A stretch of DNA of 64,000 nucleotides from Cloeon dipterum (lineage: Eukaryota; Arthropoda; Insecta; Ephemeroptera; Baetidae), in contig NC_088786.1 of NCBI RefSeq assembly GCF_949628265.1, positions 31,641,681 through 31,705,680 of the forward strand, given 5' to 3'. Positions within the stretch are counted from its first letter, which is position 1. Every line of letters starts with the position of its first letter. The notes below the pieces were generated by a model that worked only from the letters and a program-made list of their open reading frames with translations, did not search any database and was not told where the DNA came from. A program made the position numbers and the translations under genes. Below, one piece after another: positions 24,840-38,200 of the stretch.

Positions 24840-26638
24840 GATAATCACAAGCGCCGAGATTCCTGCGCTTTGCGCGGTGGAAAAAGAGGTAGTGCCGCGT
24901 GATGTATTGCCGGCTGCCATATTTTCGCAACTAGACTCCCACCTTCGCGGCAGGCTCATTTGAATAAGGCTGCCGCTTATTGCTTTTTTCCACGACTTTC
25001 CTTTTTGTTAATTAGCTGGCAATGATATGCATTAGACGTCGAGGTTATATTATTTTATTGTGTGAGTGTGCGAGTGTGTGCATGCTCCTTTTATTGGATC
25101 GTCCGCCAGAGGAGTGAATGAGAGATCTATATAATCGATGTGTGTGGCATTTCCATTTAGTGCTCAGCGCCTCCGCCGCCCTTGACATTTATCTGCGGCC
25201 GGCTTCGGAATTTAATTGGCCGCTCTTTGACTTTTGAAATATGCCTAGCGGCCGCTCGAGTTCCAATGTGGGAGTGATTCGAATATTTATTAGAGGATTT
25301 CACTGATTAATGTCCTCAGCGAGGGTCGTGTCAGCAATATATGCGCGGTGCTAGATGGATTGCTCTAATCTCGTGCCGCAGATTAGACAAGTGTACAAAG
25401 TGCTCACTCATACTCATACTAGATTGGCAAGTTAATCATACGGGGTTATATTCCACCGAGAGAACTTTAAATGAGATGGATGAAATCTTAGATGGCAGTT
25501 TGTTTATTCTAGAAATAAATCTGAAATCCGCTGACAAAGAAAGCAGGTGTATATGTTTCAATGTCCAAAAATTATAGATGAGAAAAATTTAGACAGTTTC
25601 ATTTTCTTACCATCACAACAAATGTCTAATTTATAATTTGGATAAATTACTGAAGGTCAGCTACATTTTAAATTTAAAAAAGATTAACACAAGTCTATGG
25701 CAATAATAATTATTTTTAATGAAAATAACATCTTTCCTTGTGACCTGCCTCATCAAAACCCTAAGACCTCAAATCAAAAGAATTAACATTAAATACCAAG
25801 TACACGAGACTAGCGTTAACTGGTTTTGACTTTCGTTAAATTTTAAAATTAAATCCTCCTTCTCGCGCAGAAGCGTTCTCGCTGAAACAGGACTAACAGG
25901 ACAAGAAGTAATACACACGTCTTTCACAGCTATACAGTTTAAAAAAGTGTGAAATTATAAATGCACGCGGCACGAGTGCTCGGAGAAAACAACCATGAAT
26001 CAAGCCTTCCCCTTTTTTTTCAAAACAAAAGCAGCCCAACTGAGAAGTGCACAGTTCCAGAGGCGCCAATTTGTTTCGGCTGTTGCTGGAGTGAGCGCAT
26101 AAATCCTGAATCTCTTTCCGCGGGGCTAGGGCAACAATGCGCAGAGGAGAGTTGGCAAGCAAGTGTGTTCGGGTCAAAGCGTATATTACAATCCGCGAGG
26201 TGTGGCCGTTGCCTCATTAAGCAGCGGCAGAAGCAGGCGTCGTATACATGCCTCGCAGAAGGCAAAAAAGCGGAGCCACGCGCCAAGCCGGCTTGCCTGC
26301 CATACGCTGACGGACGCATCTTTAACATTTAAATGACTGAATGGGAATCGGGAAATACGTTAATAATTTCCATTTGAACGTGAAAGTTAATACAACCACG
26401 CTCAAACCTATTAAATGACTATTTGCATTTTTAAAAGGGCACCTATTTTAATTTTCAAGTGGTTTATTTCGCATCCTTAAATGAAACAGATCAAAAGCAG
26501 TTTTAATGAGTTTAATCCAAACAAATTTCCACAAATTAATTGAAATCCAGCTTAAAATAGATTTCTAAGTTTTTTTTTAATTTTTGCAGAACTCAATTTA
26601 GTAAATTTAGTCATCCTCCCTCTGGCGATCCAGTCGGA

Positions 26639-27290
26639 TCAGTGGTTCATTCTGTTATCCTTTGGCCGAATCACCGTTATTTCATTTTCATGGACTTCTT
26701 CACACATGTAAGACAGTTGCAAAAGACATTCGTCGTCATCCCAGGCTTTGTACAAACCGCAAAAATTGATGCACGCATCCTCGTCTTGCGGCAAATTTGG
26801 CTGAAATTCTGCCCAGTGAAATTCAGTGATTGACGAGCCTGCATCCCAGTTCCACGATGAAGAATTAGCCGTTCGGTGTCCCCCGGTCCATATCCACAAA
26901 AGATCGTGTACTACACATAATGAATTGTAGCTGGGAATGATTAATGAAAACATTGAACTACATACCTGAATAATACAAAAACTGTACAACTTTTTCAAAT
27001 TCACGCCGAGTTTCAAACGAAGCTAAAGTCATTGATCTATTCTGGCAATCTGACAATGCCTCGTCCCACGGGACCTGAAACAGAGGAATTATATTTTTAA
27101 ATGCTGGAAAATAGATGTTGATTTTTATCACCTTTATATTTTCTTCCAAATAGTAGGAAGTTCCGTCGATTATATAATAGGCGCCATCCACTGCACTGTA
27201 GAGACACTTGAAAAGAAAACATTAGCACTTTTAGTAACCAACGGAGAGGAAATACGTTTGAAATATTACCAGAAGTGACAGCAAAAACAT
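26639..27290 (-). CDS. Secreted C-type lectin, four coding exons, 158 aa
   Basis: Coding exons on the minus strand: 27270-27290, 27132-27206, 26966-27074, 26639-26910, with introns of 63, 57 and 55 bp, all GT-AG. A non-coding leader exon probably lies upstream: acceptor GTGCAG ends at 27319, donor GTAAGTA starts at 27582. The N-terminus MFLLSLLCLYSAVDG is a signal peptide. One carbohydrate-recognition domain fills the rest: C42, the WIWTGG core (residues 74-79), WAEFQPN (101-107), C115, WDDDEC (125-130) and C138. The four canonical cysteines are present, plus an extra C119. The calcium/sugar site reads QPN instead of EPN or QPD, so specificity is uncertain. Such lectins act outside the cell in pathogen recognition, haemolymph or secretions. 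AATAAA lies about 170 bp past the stop (26463-26468). It pairs with the lectin just upstream as a tandem duplicate. Confidence 0.88.
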
Positions 27291-27583
27291 CCTGCTCTGC
27301 GACGTTAACATATTCCTTCTGCACGGAGGCAAAAAAGAGTATGGAACGCTGGAAGGTGGAAGTTTGATCAAATCGCAAATTTTTAAATATTTGGGATTTT
27401 GATATATTAATTAATTGCACCATGCAAAAAGGGATGTACAACTTTAAACCAGATGTGATTACAACGTTTTGTGAGAGACATTGGTATAAGATATGAGAAC
27501 TAACTATTTGATTAACAATTATCAATTAATCGTCAATTCCAAGCCAATGATTTAAGCTTAAAATAAGGAAAACCGTACTTACA
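27291..27583 (-). other. Probable 5' UTR intron of the first lectin gene
   Basis: Reading on the minus strand, a consensus donor (GTAAGTACGG, from 27582 down) and a pyrimidine-rich acceptor (TTTTTTGCCTCCGTGCAG ending at 27319) bracket an intron of about 264 bp. This leaves a 28-base leader (27291-27318) before the start codon. The second lectin has a comparable acceptor just before its ATG, which supports a shared architecture. 27584-27950 contains nothing else I recognise. Confidence 0.5.
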
Positions 27584-27954
27584 ACTGACTCGCAGCAAAA
27601 TTTGTGCACTGAATCACCACTTTCTGGTTCATTAGCTTTTTGTGTCTGTGGTTAGGCATCAAATGACAGTCATAGGATTTTCCCTTCCCTTGGCTTGGTT
27701 TCCGTATAAATTTAATATCTATATTTGATTGTACATACTCTTGATCAATATTTGTATTGTTATGTTTCAATATAGAATATAAATAAAACAAAATACGGAG
27801 CTCTCATTTAATTACTGATGGCCAAAATAAATAAGGACTTGTGTGAGACGTGTACTTCTTGATTTTTTATTACTATTGTCGATCTCAGACACAAGCATGA
27901 TTTTAAGGTAATTAAACAATGTTAATCCTTCGTCTGCTGGAGATTCCTATTGAC

Positions 27955-29044
27955 CTAGAGGTCGATGGATCCGGTAGTCGTTGTGGTGTCTTCGGTCGTT
28001 CCGCTATTTTCGGTCGTTCCGCTATTTCCGGTCGTTCCGCTATTTTCGGTCGTTCCGCTATTTGTGGTAGTTTCTGTGGTTTCTTCTGTTGTTGTAGTTG
28101 TCTGCTCGTAGTGGATTTCTTCGCACATGTATGCCAGGTTGTAAGTGCAATCGTCGTCATCCCAGGCGCTGTAGCTTCCAGAAAAATTTATGCAGCTCAT
28201 CTGCTTATTTGGCTGAAATTCTCCCCAAGCGGATTGATTGGCGTAAAAAGGCTCTCCCGAGTCCCATTCCCAGCCTTGAGCCACCGATCTTCCACCAGTC
28301 CAAATCCACAGAAGATCATATCCTGTGTTAAAAACGTTAAATAGTTTGCTAGAGAATTGGCCGAAATATTTCTAGCGTATGTACTTGTTCCGTGTAAATA
28401 TTCAGTGACGATCCGAAATTCATCTAGGGTTTCAAAGGAAACTAAAGTCATGTCTTTATTAGAGCATTCAGCCTTTGCGTCATTCCAGGTAAGCTAAAAC
28501 AGAGCCTGCCGGTATTATAACGATGGTATAAACTTCTCTCTGAATTGCTTACCCGTATATTTGTTTCCAGATAATATAAAGTGTCTTCGATTGTTAAATT
28601 CAATCCATCAACCGTCAAGAAGAGACACTTAAAAAATTAAATTGGTAAATAATTATACATAAACGATTTGTTGTGACACACATCCAAGTGGCGCTATCAC
28701 CACTACCGATTCAAAGAAACATCGTAATTGTGCAGCAATACCTAGATGTGTGTTCACCACAGATTATTGAGGAAACATCACTTCTTTGTCATTCACCATT
28801 CACTTCTTAAAATAAATTACTCCCACTTACTAGGAAAGGCAATCTCAAAAATCAAATTTTCTGAGCATATCTAGCAAGCATCGGTTTACAAAAATATTTC
28901 CAGATTTCATATTTATATAATCTCTCAAGTTAGTTTGTGTTGTATAAGAATGCCTTCCCTATAGAAAGTGCGAGTGCAAATTCAAATTTATTGTGTTTAT
29001 ACCTGAAGAAAAACTAGAAAAACTACGCTAGAAGATGCCGCCAT
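27955..29044 (-). CDS. Secreted C-type lectin with Thr-rich repeat tail, four coding exons, 197 aa
   Basis: Coding exons on the minus strand: 29003-29044, 28553-28627, 28385-28493, 27955-28322; introns of 375, 59 and 62 bp, all GT-AG. Exons 2 and 3 are 75 and 109 nt with the same phases as in the neighbouring lectin, so the two arose by duplication. The N-terminus MAASSSVVFLVFLQCLFL is a signal peptide. The lectin domain runs from about residue 40 to 144: C49, WIWTGG (81-86), WGEFQPN (108-114), C119, WDDDDC (129-134), C142. The sugar-site triplet is QPN. Residues 150-197 form a Thr-rich, mucin-like tail with four NSGTT(E/G) repeats, absent from the other lectin, so it was gained or lost after duplication. 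Thr clusters suggest O-glycosylation. An acceptor (CCTGTTTTAG) ends 24 bases before the ATG, implying a 5' UTR intron. AATAAA lies 83 bp past the stop (27867-27872). Confidence 0.9.
27991..28062 (-). repeat. 18-bp coding minisatellite, 4 copies
   Basis: Four tandem 18-bp units (TTCGGTCGTTCCGCTATT on the plus strand) with one to two substitutions encode NSGTTE or NSGTTG on the minus strand inside the lectin tail. The near identity means copy number is likely to vary between alleles. Confidence 0.95.
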
Positions 29045-32000
29045 GTTCGGATCGCTGGTGCTACTTGACTAAAAACAGGATCAAGAAAAAATAATTCTTA
29101 TCATTTCAAATTGTAACATTGTAGATAACTGATAATATATTCGTGTTAATGGGCTAGTATAAATCGTTAAAATCTACTTCAGCTCTAATATGATAAGATT
29201 TGTGCGCAAATTAAAAAAATTTGTAAATCCAGATAGGGTTTGCAAACATTTGATAAAGAGAACGCAGTACAGTTGCGTTGATTATGACTGTGCTGAGTAA
29301 CTTAATTGGAAAAAAATCTTTATTTAATCTCTCATCAGCACATCCCGTGGGTTATGAGCTCACCGGGTTCCAATAACACCGCTGAGCGGATAACATGGGG
29401 TCCGAGTGCTGCAGAGGAGCTTGGGCCCAATGTGGCCATCTTTTTGCCTCCCCGCATCGAGTTCTTTGATTGAAACGCCAGGCATTGGAAAGATGCGAAA
29501 ACCAGCAAACGGCGAGTCGCGTTAGTGCGCCTCCCAGGCAGTTGAGTTCCTTAACAAACCATCTTTTGCCATCTCTGACATTGGGCAGCCAGCATTAGAT
29601 CCCCGAATTGCTCAAATATATTTTTAGTAGTATATAAAATAAATTTTCTTGATGAAAAAAAAAATAAAAACCAATATACATGCACTAGACAAAATGAGGC
29701 AAATATGAATTTTAATATTATTGAAGAATTGTTGTATTTTTCAAATGAATAAAATAGTTCAACATTGATTTTTGCAATCAGATCAATATTTAACGATACG
29801 GATTGGTTAAAAAGTAATAATGAGAGTAGGTAACTATCTAATTTGTGCCCCAAATGAGTATAACAATTGGGCTTCAATAAGCATCCGAAAGTAGTTAAGC
29901 AGTAGAAATAAGGAAAATAAAACAGCTGCATTTAATTTAAATGGAGAAATTAAAGGTAACGCATTTTTTATAGCATAAACATTCTTCCAAAGAACCTTCT
30001 GCTGATGTCTTTTAATTCAGATTTATTTCCATGCATTTTGCAGCAAAACAAAGTGGGAGAGTATGACCGGCGCGATTATTCATTAGCTTAACGTAGTCAC
30101 CGACCACAAACGACGATGTTTATAAAATGCAGCCGTGTGCGGGTAATTTAGCGCGGCGGCGGCTGCGGCTGCGGCGGCGGCATTGGAATTACGAGGCGCT
30201 TGCACTCGCGCGCTGCACCGGCTGCGCGCTGCCCCATTACTTACGTGCGCCTCACTCTCATTGTCAGCCGCAGCAATATTATAGCTTGTCGGTCGGGCTG
30301 GGCGAATGACACCGCCGCTGCATGTTTGCGGTGTGTTTATTCGCGATGCAAATCTGAACAGCGTCTCTGCGACGAGACATGCGCTGACAAATTCTCCGGC
30401 CTGCCGCCATTAATATTAATTAAACCGAGCGCGGCGATTTCCGAGCGAGGGGGATTGTCGCGCACTTAAATTTATCGCAACGCCTATGGCTGATTAGCGA
30501 AGAGTTGAATACAGGCCGTGTTACCCGATTTTTATGTTTCGAAATGATTTGTTGCGTAAATATAAATTTTCTCGCCACCCAAGAAATGCTTTTTCAGCCA
30601 GGAGAATAATTCTGTTTGATTGTCAAACCTCTTAGACGGGATAAATCACTAGCAACAAAATATCAGATTGCGCAAGACGTGTTAGTGAGAAAAAGGATTT
30701 TCTTTTGGAACGCTAGCTAGATTTTTTCATTCAACATGGTCTCACGAATTCACGTTTAATGATTTTTTTATTTAGATCAAATGAAAAGTTAACATTTTAA
30801 CAAACCTTTTTCTAATATAACATGTTATATTTAAAATCCCTGTTTCAATTATTTCAAATAATTTTTAACGATGCAATGAACGTTGATGGTTGGGGGATCT
30901 ACACAAGATAACTGTTAAAAAAATTAAATTTTTAATCGACTGTTATCGGCAATCACAGTCGTCATTATTTGCAAAGAACCTGAAATATAACTTCGGAGAT
31001 AGGCCCCTCACGATTTGCCGAGGAAGCGAAAAAAGGGGGAGCCAATTACTCAGCGTCTCGAACGTCTTCATTGCGAGTGTTAATAATTCGACCGGCCACG
31101 TTCTAATTTGCTCTCAAGTGTAATTTTTATCTTATTAAAAGGAGGCTGGCTCGGCGAGGAAGCAAAAAATGCGTGTGTACCTTCGAGAGTAGCAATTTTT
31201 CTGCGGCTTATTATACGTTTTATGAGCGGTGGTGTTACTTTATTGCGTGGCGGCAATAACTCTTGCTTGGCAGAAAATAATTACATTGTCACACACGCTC
31301 ACGTTGATCTCGCAGCCACTCGTCTAATGAATTATGAGCCGCAATTTATATTTGCCGCACCGCACGCCTGGTCACTTGCTTTCTTTAATAGCATAATGAG
31401 TAGGTGAGCATCTCAGCTTAATTAATAATGCTTGCAAATGCCTACTGCAATGCTACTCTCCGCACGGCAAGTTAAAAGCTCCACGTGTGATCCACGCTCA
31501 GCAAATGTTCCCAACACAATTTTTAAATTGACCATCTCGCTAAGACATACAAAATTGTTTAATTTTATTGTAATCTGCATGACTTTAACGCTGTTTTAAT
31601 TTCGATTTTAAGACAGAATATAAAGATTTCAAATAAAGCATGCTTGAAATATCAAATCAGCAAATATGATTTAGTTGAAAAATAATGCTATAGAGGGTTA
31701 TCTGAATAAAATACCGCAAAAACCGATAAATTAGAAGAACAAACTTTCGCCGCACTTAGCCACAATCACGCAATGTTTTAAATCACAGATCGAGTAAGCA
31801 ATATAATTTAAAATATTTTTGTACGACACTTACTGCCAAAATATGCTTTGAATATAGAAGACCTAATTGGCATGCTATTTATTTAGGTTTAGATTATGAT
31901 TTTATCTAGGTAATTGTGAATATACAGGCCGAACTTTCTCAATATCACGTAATAAGAATGTATCTTTGACACAATAGTGGTTCCAATGAGGAGCATTTAA

Positions 32001-32968
32001 TTGAAATATTTTTAAATAATTGTAAATCTTTATTATACATTAATTTTCTAATTAAATAAGACAAAAACTAAATAAATATTTAAATAACAATGTTTAATAA
32101 ATAAAAATTTATGAAATACAGAAATATAACATTTTAAATTAATTTAAGATAAAATTTTAAATTTTCATAAAATTATTATAAAAAACATGTTTAGTCTATT
32201 TTACGCTAATTACATCACATTATTTGAGAGATGATGCTTTTTAAAAATCTATTAATTTTGCGGGTTTTATGGGACACGTTTGGAAAATTTTGAGGGTGTA
32301 AAATCAATTGCTATGAAGCAGTTCAACAGAAAAAGGGTATGAGCATTGAATTAAATTTATCGCGTCAAGCACGATCGAATGAAAACTAAAAACTAAAGGT
32401 CATTGTTTAAGGTTAAAGGTTGTTTTCTGAAAATTCCGGGTATTTTCTTTTGAAACAATTTCCAAATGTTTTTATGATCAAACGTGGGAAGAGTAAAATT
32501 TGTTTGTTTTTGGAAAATTCCATATTAAAAAAAAACATTAATTTTTTAATATTTCCCCCCTAAATGTCAAATACTAATTTCCATAATTGCAAAAAGCTGC
32601 ATGCTGTAAGACTGTAATCTTGACCTTTCGTTAAGTACTGAAGGGTAAAAGGGTGCTTCAACGCAATAACCTTTTTGAAGATTTGAAGTTGTTTTCTTCC
32701 GCATGAATTCATTAATTGCCGGTAATTCCCAGAACTAACATCGAAAAGCGAACTGATTTTCCTCAACAGTAAAAACGTTTCGGCCAAGTTCATTCTACAT
32801 ATACTTAAGCTCCAAAGTGTGTATCATTTAAAGTTACATCTATCTGCAGAGGCCGACGTGTTAAGTGCGCGGACTCCCCCGTAGTGCGGGGGCGTGGCGC
32901 GCCAGCATCTTTTGGGAGCGATTCCTTGCGGAGTGCACCTGATTACACCGTTAATCGCGGCCACAATG

Positions 32969-32987
32969 GTCGGTCGGTCGGTCGGTT
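32969..32987. repeat. (CGGT)n simple repeat
   Basis: About five tandem CGGT units at the edge of a GC-rich block. Confidence 0.85.
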
Positions 32988-33440
32988 CGGACGGGTGACC
33001 TGCTAATATGCGAGAGGTCGTTGGTGCTTCTCGGCGCGGCGGCCGCGGCGTGGCCAGGGCGCCAGCCTCGCGTGCGCGCGAGTGACCGGCGCGACCACAC
33101 CCGACCTGTTTTGCAGGCCAACTCGCAATCAGGCAGGCACCTTGCTCTTTGCAGCGCGCGGCCGGTGCGGGGGAGTTGGCTCACCGAGCTAGAAAGAGAA
33201 GATAATATCTCCGAGCTGATAATATGCTCTCTTTAATATTATTAAGCTCAAATTCCTCGCGCCGCGTCTCTGTCACGCATACTCGAAATATTTTCACTCC
33301 CTCGCGTCACATCGGTCAGCTTCATTAAAGAATGGAGCAGGATTTTCTCGGAACTCGAGGTCACCTATCACGATCGTGGTGGATGGTGTACAGTAATTTT
33401 TCAATGCCTCTTCATAGATGTGGTGGACACGCTTTTAATC

Positions 33441-33457
33441 GCCGCCGCCGCCGCCGC
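33441..33457. repeat. (GCC)n simple repeat
   Basis: Almost six GCC triplets, not in a supported coding frame. Confidence 0.85.
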
Positions 33458-35243
33458 AAGACCAGCCACGCTTTATTCCGTCTTAGAATGCTCTCATTGA
33501 AAACGTGTCAGGTGTCCGAAATCCTATTAAAGCGACCATTTTGCTCGCCAATTGGCTCTGATGATTTATTGCCACTCGGCCGCATTGCTTTCGAAACTCG
33601 CTTACTTGGCACTTTCTCTGCGCTTGGCCACGATTTTCAGCAGATCTAAAAATTACGCCTACATTTTTATCTGATGGATGTTGCACTGCCAAACTCAACA
33701 AAAAATAAGCTCGAAATAACAATTAAAACCTTACAGTTTGTGAAAATAAATATTATATAGCTTGTATTTGCTCTTGAACTTTGCATAACTTTGTTGAAAA
33801 TTAAAAATATTATTTGAAAAGTAGCGAAAAAGCGCCGCAGAAATGAATTTTTTTGAGAAAATACTGCACTCAAGAAAAGTGGTTCGTGTTGAGAACATTA
33901 GGTTATATATAGATACTGAAGAAATCATATCAGTATTCAAATTTTGGAGCGGAGATATGTATTAATTAAAATTAAGAGTTTTAAAAATAAACGCTCCTCT
34001 TTGGGGGCTGGTTTTAAGCAGAACCTTTCGAGCTATCTGGTAAAAATATTCAGGATATGTATGCTATATTTGATATCTTTACATGGTAAAAAAATTAGAA
34101 AATGGCACTTCACTTTTCAATTTGTACAAGAATTTACCTTTAATAGCATTGTACAAAACTCTCTTATTGTGATTGCAGAGCTGTCAATCATTTTCAATAA
34201 ATCCTCACTATCCTGATTATACAATACAACTCAGAAACCTGAGACACCACAGAATCCTCTGGTGTTACATTTCATTTCTGCTCTTTTGAGGCCTGACAAT
34301 GAGTAGTCGATGCTGATGTTCAGGTGAGAGAATAACAAGTGCGAGATATTTCTCTCCATCAATTTCAAAACCAGCTATCCAAAATTTAAATTTACCTTGA
34401 GTTCGAGTCATGATTTTAAAATCGAAATCTTGGATTTCAAAGAGATAATTTTTTATCAAAACTTATTTTTTAAATTAAAAATATTACACGTGATTTTTAC
34501 AAATATATTTTTTCTGCGATAGAAAAAACTATTGTTTAAAAATGATTATACAATCAATACTAAAATGACTTTATTTAAAAAACGATTTGTAATAAAATGT
34601 ACACTGCTCAAGAACAGTGCGGGGCCAGGCATCAAAATTTATATTTTGGGGTGCAGTAACAACAAACGAAAAGAAGGCACAGAAATTTGCATACGCCCTC
34701 ACAAAGTGAAATTAACTCGGACACAAATGCAGAACAAAGTGTTTTATAGCACGATCTGCTTCGTCATCTTTTATTTATTTACTCCGCGCGCTCAATTATT
34801 ATCTGGCAGCAATCAACAAAGCACTTAATACGCGTGATAAATTCCGAGAAAAATTAATAAATTCGCCGGCGATAAGTGTGCGGTATAAAAGGATATTCGA
34901 AAAGCAGCAGAGTGGAAAGGCTGGCGCTGCGTCGTAAATTTCCTAGAGCGAAAAGAAACGAGCAGAGGAGGATCGGAATGAATTTTATCAATTAAGCTAC
35001 GCCCGCTGAGATGCTCTATACACACACACATGTAAATATACGTTATTGCCGTCGAGCCCGCAGAACAAACGGGCTAGCTGCTTTTTGCTTTATTGTTGCA
35101 TTGGCTGAATGGAAATAAAGCAGGATCAATCGCCGGGGTTATAAAAGAGGACAGATTTTTTGCATGTCCGACACATTGACCAGCAGAAACAATCTCTCTC
35201 CAGCATCCAAGCGGCGCAGGCGAACGAGACAGAGATATTATTA

Positions 35244-35258
35244 TGTGTGTGTGTGTGT
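35244..35258. repeat. (TG)n microsatellite
   Basis: Seven TG dinucleotides. Confidence 0.85.
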
Positions 35259-38200
35259 ATTTGTATTTGTACCTGTTGAGTGAGCGAGAGGGCATAATAC
35301 ATATAACTACGTGGCCGCCGCCACGCGTTAAATCACCAAGAGGCGAGGAGTGTGCTTGCTGGCTGCTTTGTGTGTTCGAAGCCGGATTTATGGGCATTCC
35401 ATTCATTGAGTTATCTTGTTACAATACAAACCTACGAAATTTGTTCGCAAAGCAGACGCTCTGATCTGTTCTCCGCGGATGTGGGTGATCCTCTCTGCTT
35501 GTCTCTACCTCTGCGTGTGGCTCTCGGCCATTGCGCCGACAAGCCGGGATTTTTATGCAAATCTCGGTTTTATGACGGCGTCCGCCACTTCACTTTGGTT
35601 CGCCTTCATGTTTTTTCCGTTTTACACCTGGCGAATGATAACATTGGTACTGTGGGTAACAGGGTGATTGTAAAGTTTGGTGTCTGGCTTTAGTTGGTTT
35701 CTGAGACTGAAGCACACGAAAACAAGCGATTTTTTTAGCTGATAAAACAATAGAATAGATATCGTTCTTATAATTTCAATGTATTTTAAGTTTTGGAAAT
35801 GTGGATAATAATATGTGTAGTAAGAAAAAAGAATTTTAAACAATTTAATTTTTTTTAAAGTTTAGAATCTAGAGTAAAACTGTTGTTCTACTTTATACAT
35901 TCAAATAATATAAATTTAATAATAAAATATGTACTATTGCTAAAAATAAAATATTGTTGAATTAATTTTAAAAGTTTCATTTTATAAATAAAAATATACA
36001 AATTTTAGTATGTTAATACAATTTTTAACAATATTCTTTGAAAGTTATTTTTGTTTAATAAATATTATTAATTTTAATAGCAAATATACTTTTACAAATA
36101 ACAAAAAATTAGGTAAATAAAATCTAAAAATTTTTGCGTTGTTATAGAAATAATCCCAATTTAATGCAACTCTTTATCAAATGTAATTTCCTGTTTGTTA
36201 GCTTTCGATCATTAAAATTAAAAGCAAAAGCATTAATTGGATAATATCAAGAGTATCAATTATGTTGAAGAAATGGAGCAACAAGTGCAAAATTGCAATC
36301 AATCGCGTCGGGCAGCGAAATTACAAAAAGGAACATGATAGCCGTTCGATAAGGTTAATTAATTTTCAATGCTGGAAAGTCGTTAGGCGCCAGCTTTGCT
36401 ATTTCGCGCGTGATCCGACTCCGCTCTGATTCCAATTACGCGAGTAAGTAATGCTTTCCTTATCTTGAAAGCGAGTACGCCCCGGCCGCGAACGTTTGGT
36501 TGCAGCAAGTGCATTTGTGAGCACAGTGTGTTGTTTATTTTGCATTCGAGTCGCGGCCGCCGGGTTATTTATTAGGCGATCTGCTGGCGCAGAAACAATA
36601 AGCTGCTCTCGCGTATAAAATAAAAGCCGCGCGCGCATGATTTACTCCTTCACACTGCAGGAATTTTCAATTAAATTTTTATTGCAATCCGAGAGCGCCA
36701 GGCAGCACATAGGTTGCACCATAAAGTTATATTCTCCGCATAAGCGGCAGCGATATGCATCTCTTTTAGCGCGTGGTAATGATCTTTCAGGGCTGCAGCC
36801 GAATAAACTACAATGCTGCTGCCATGTTCAGCTCGAGAGCAGCTCTTTTGTTGTCTTATCGCTTGTCCCTCCACTGCGCTGCTAGTTACTACCGCCTTTG
36901 GAAACTCTCAACTGCGCACTTTATGCAACCTGCAGCAGTAGTTGCTAAATTTACACCAGTCCGATACTCCCTGCTATCGTGTGAGGGTAATTTGACTTAT
37001 TAAAAAGAGGAATGATAGCGAATTTCCCCGCAAAATCCTTTAATACACATACAAATTAGGTCCTAACGATCATTTACAATTTAGCACTGTAAATTTTCGA
37101 GAAAATCAGCCTCAAAGTTAGCATTGTTTTAAATGGAGAATTCTCAAAGGAATGGTGCAATTTTAACAGAAATTCCGCATTTCCCCCCCAAAAAGACTCT
37201 GGCTGTCAGATAGATCTCGGTGAGAGGATTCCAAATCATGTGAGAAAACTTAATATAGCACTGTAAATTTCGGAGAAAATTGGCAAATACATACAATCCG
37301 ATTGGTAAACGCTCACCGCTCCTGGCCAACAGAGGGGGCGTTTCGCCTCCGGTTGTATTACAGAAGGCGGCCGGCGCGCATTTTAACTTCAATGAATTAT
37401 CATTTTAATTGCATTTTCACTGTCATTTTGAAATTTTCGCACGTGGTAAACACTGAATCTGTCCTCGAAAATTAATAACAAATATATTTATATTATACGC
37501 AGTCTCTGATTGCCATAAGGGTCCGAGTTTGCCTCTGAAAATCATCGAAATTATTAAAATGAAAAAATATTTTTCTGAGATGATTTTTGAAAAAATTAGC
37601 TTAATTTTGGGTATTTTAGTTTTTCCCAAAGAAATTTTAAAGGTTCTGTAACGGCCAGCTTGAATTTTCAGACGAATATTTTTGCGAAAATTGTAAATTT
37701 GATAAACCTTTGCGGAGTGGAGAAAAACCTGGAGTTTTTTTTTTAATTTAGTCAGTATTTGACGCTACTATGAACTGGTGAATTTTAATGAAGCCAAACA
37801 CAGACCCCTTTCGAAAATCTGCAATTTTTTGAAAATATGAAAATAACTTTTAAGTTGACTGAACAGTACTATTTTTTATCTTGTCACTATTAAATTTTCG
37901 TAATTTTTCTCATCCCGGAAACTCAAAAAAGAGGGCGTAACTATTAAAATTCGAAAAATTGGATTTTGGGGCACGTTTGTTCTGAAGGACATGGAAAAAA
38001 TAGGTCGGTTAGGCTTAACTTTAAATAAAATTTATTTTTTTTAAAAAAATAAAAAAATCACTAACATTCCACGTTAAATAAATACGTCTTTTTTGGGTCA
38101 GATTTCTGTAATCTACGTTAGAAATGTGTTTCCATGAAATATGTATTTTACTTTAAATAAACACTAACTTTAATGGTCTAGACTGGACTAAAGGCAGTAG

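Larger units (their letters stand above)
16886..26638. other. Gene-free interval, about 9.8 kb
   Basis: No coding exon could be supported on either strand. GC-balanced blocks at about 17500-17980, 18540-19090, 19560-20170, 21420-22000, 22540-23230, 23580-23850, 24540-25340 and 25860-26330 alternate with AT-rich DNA. 20840-21170 has a degenerate repeat look without open frames. Simple repeats within are listed separately. Possibly cis-regulatory DNA of a gene outside the window. Confidence 0.5.

Noticed and set aside
27097..27525. 142-codon minus-strand ORF over the first lectin gene
   Set aside because: It overlaps lectin exons 1 and 2 in another frame; the spliced lectin model explains the region better.
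27991..28062. Regular 18-bp repeats as a CRISPR-like array
   Set aside because: The units are contiguous without spacers, in frame, and encode the lectin tail; the genome is eukaryotic.
29551..29931. 126-codon Phe/Leu/Tyr-rich minus-strand ORF
   Set aside because: Hydrophobic composition reflects AT-rich DNA on that strand; no conserved motif apart from chance hydrophobic runs.
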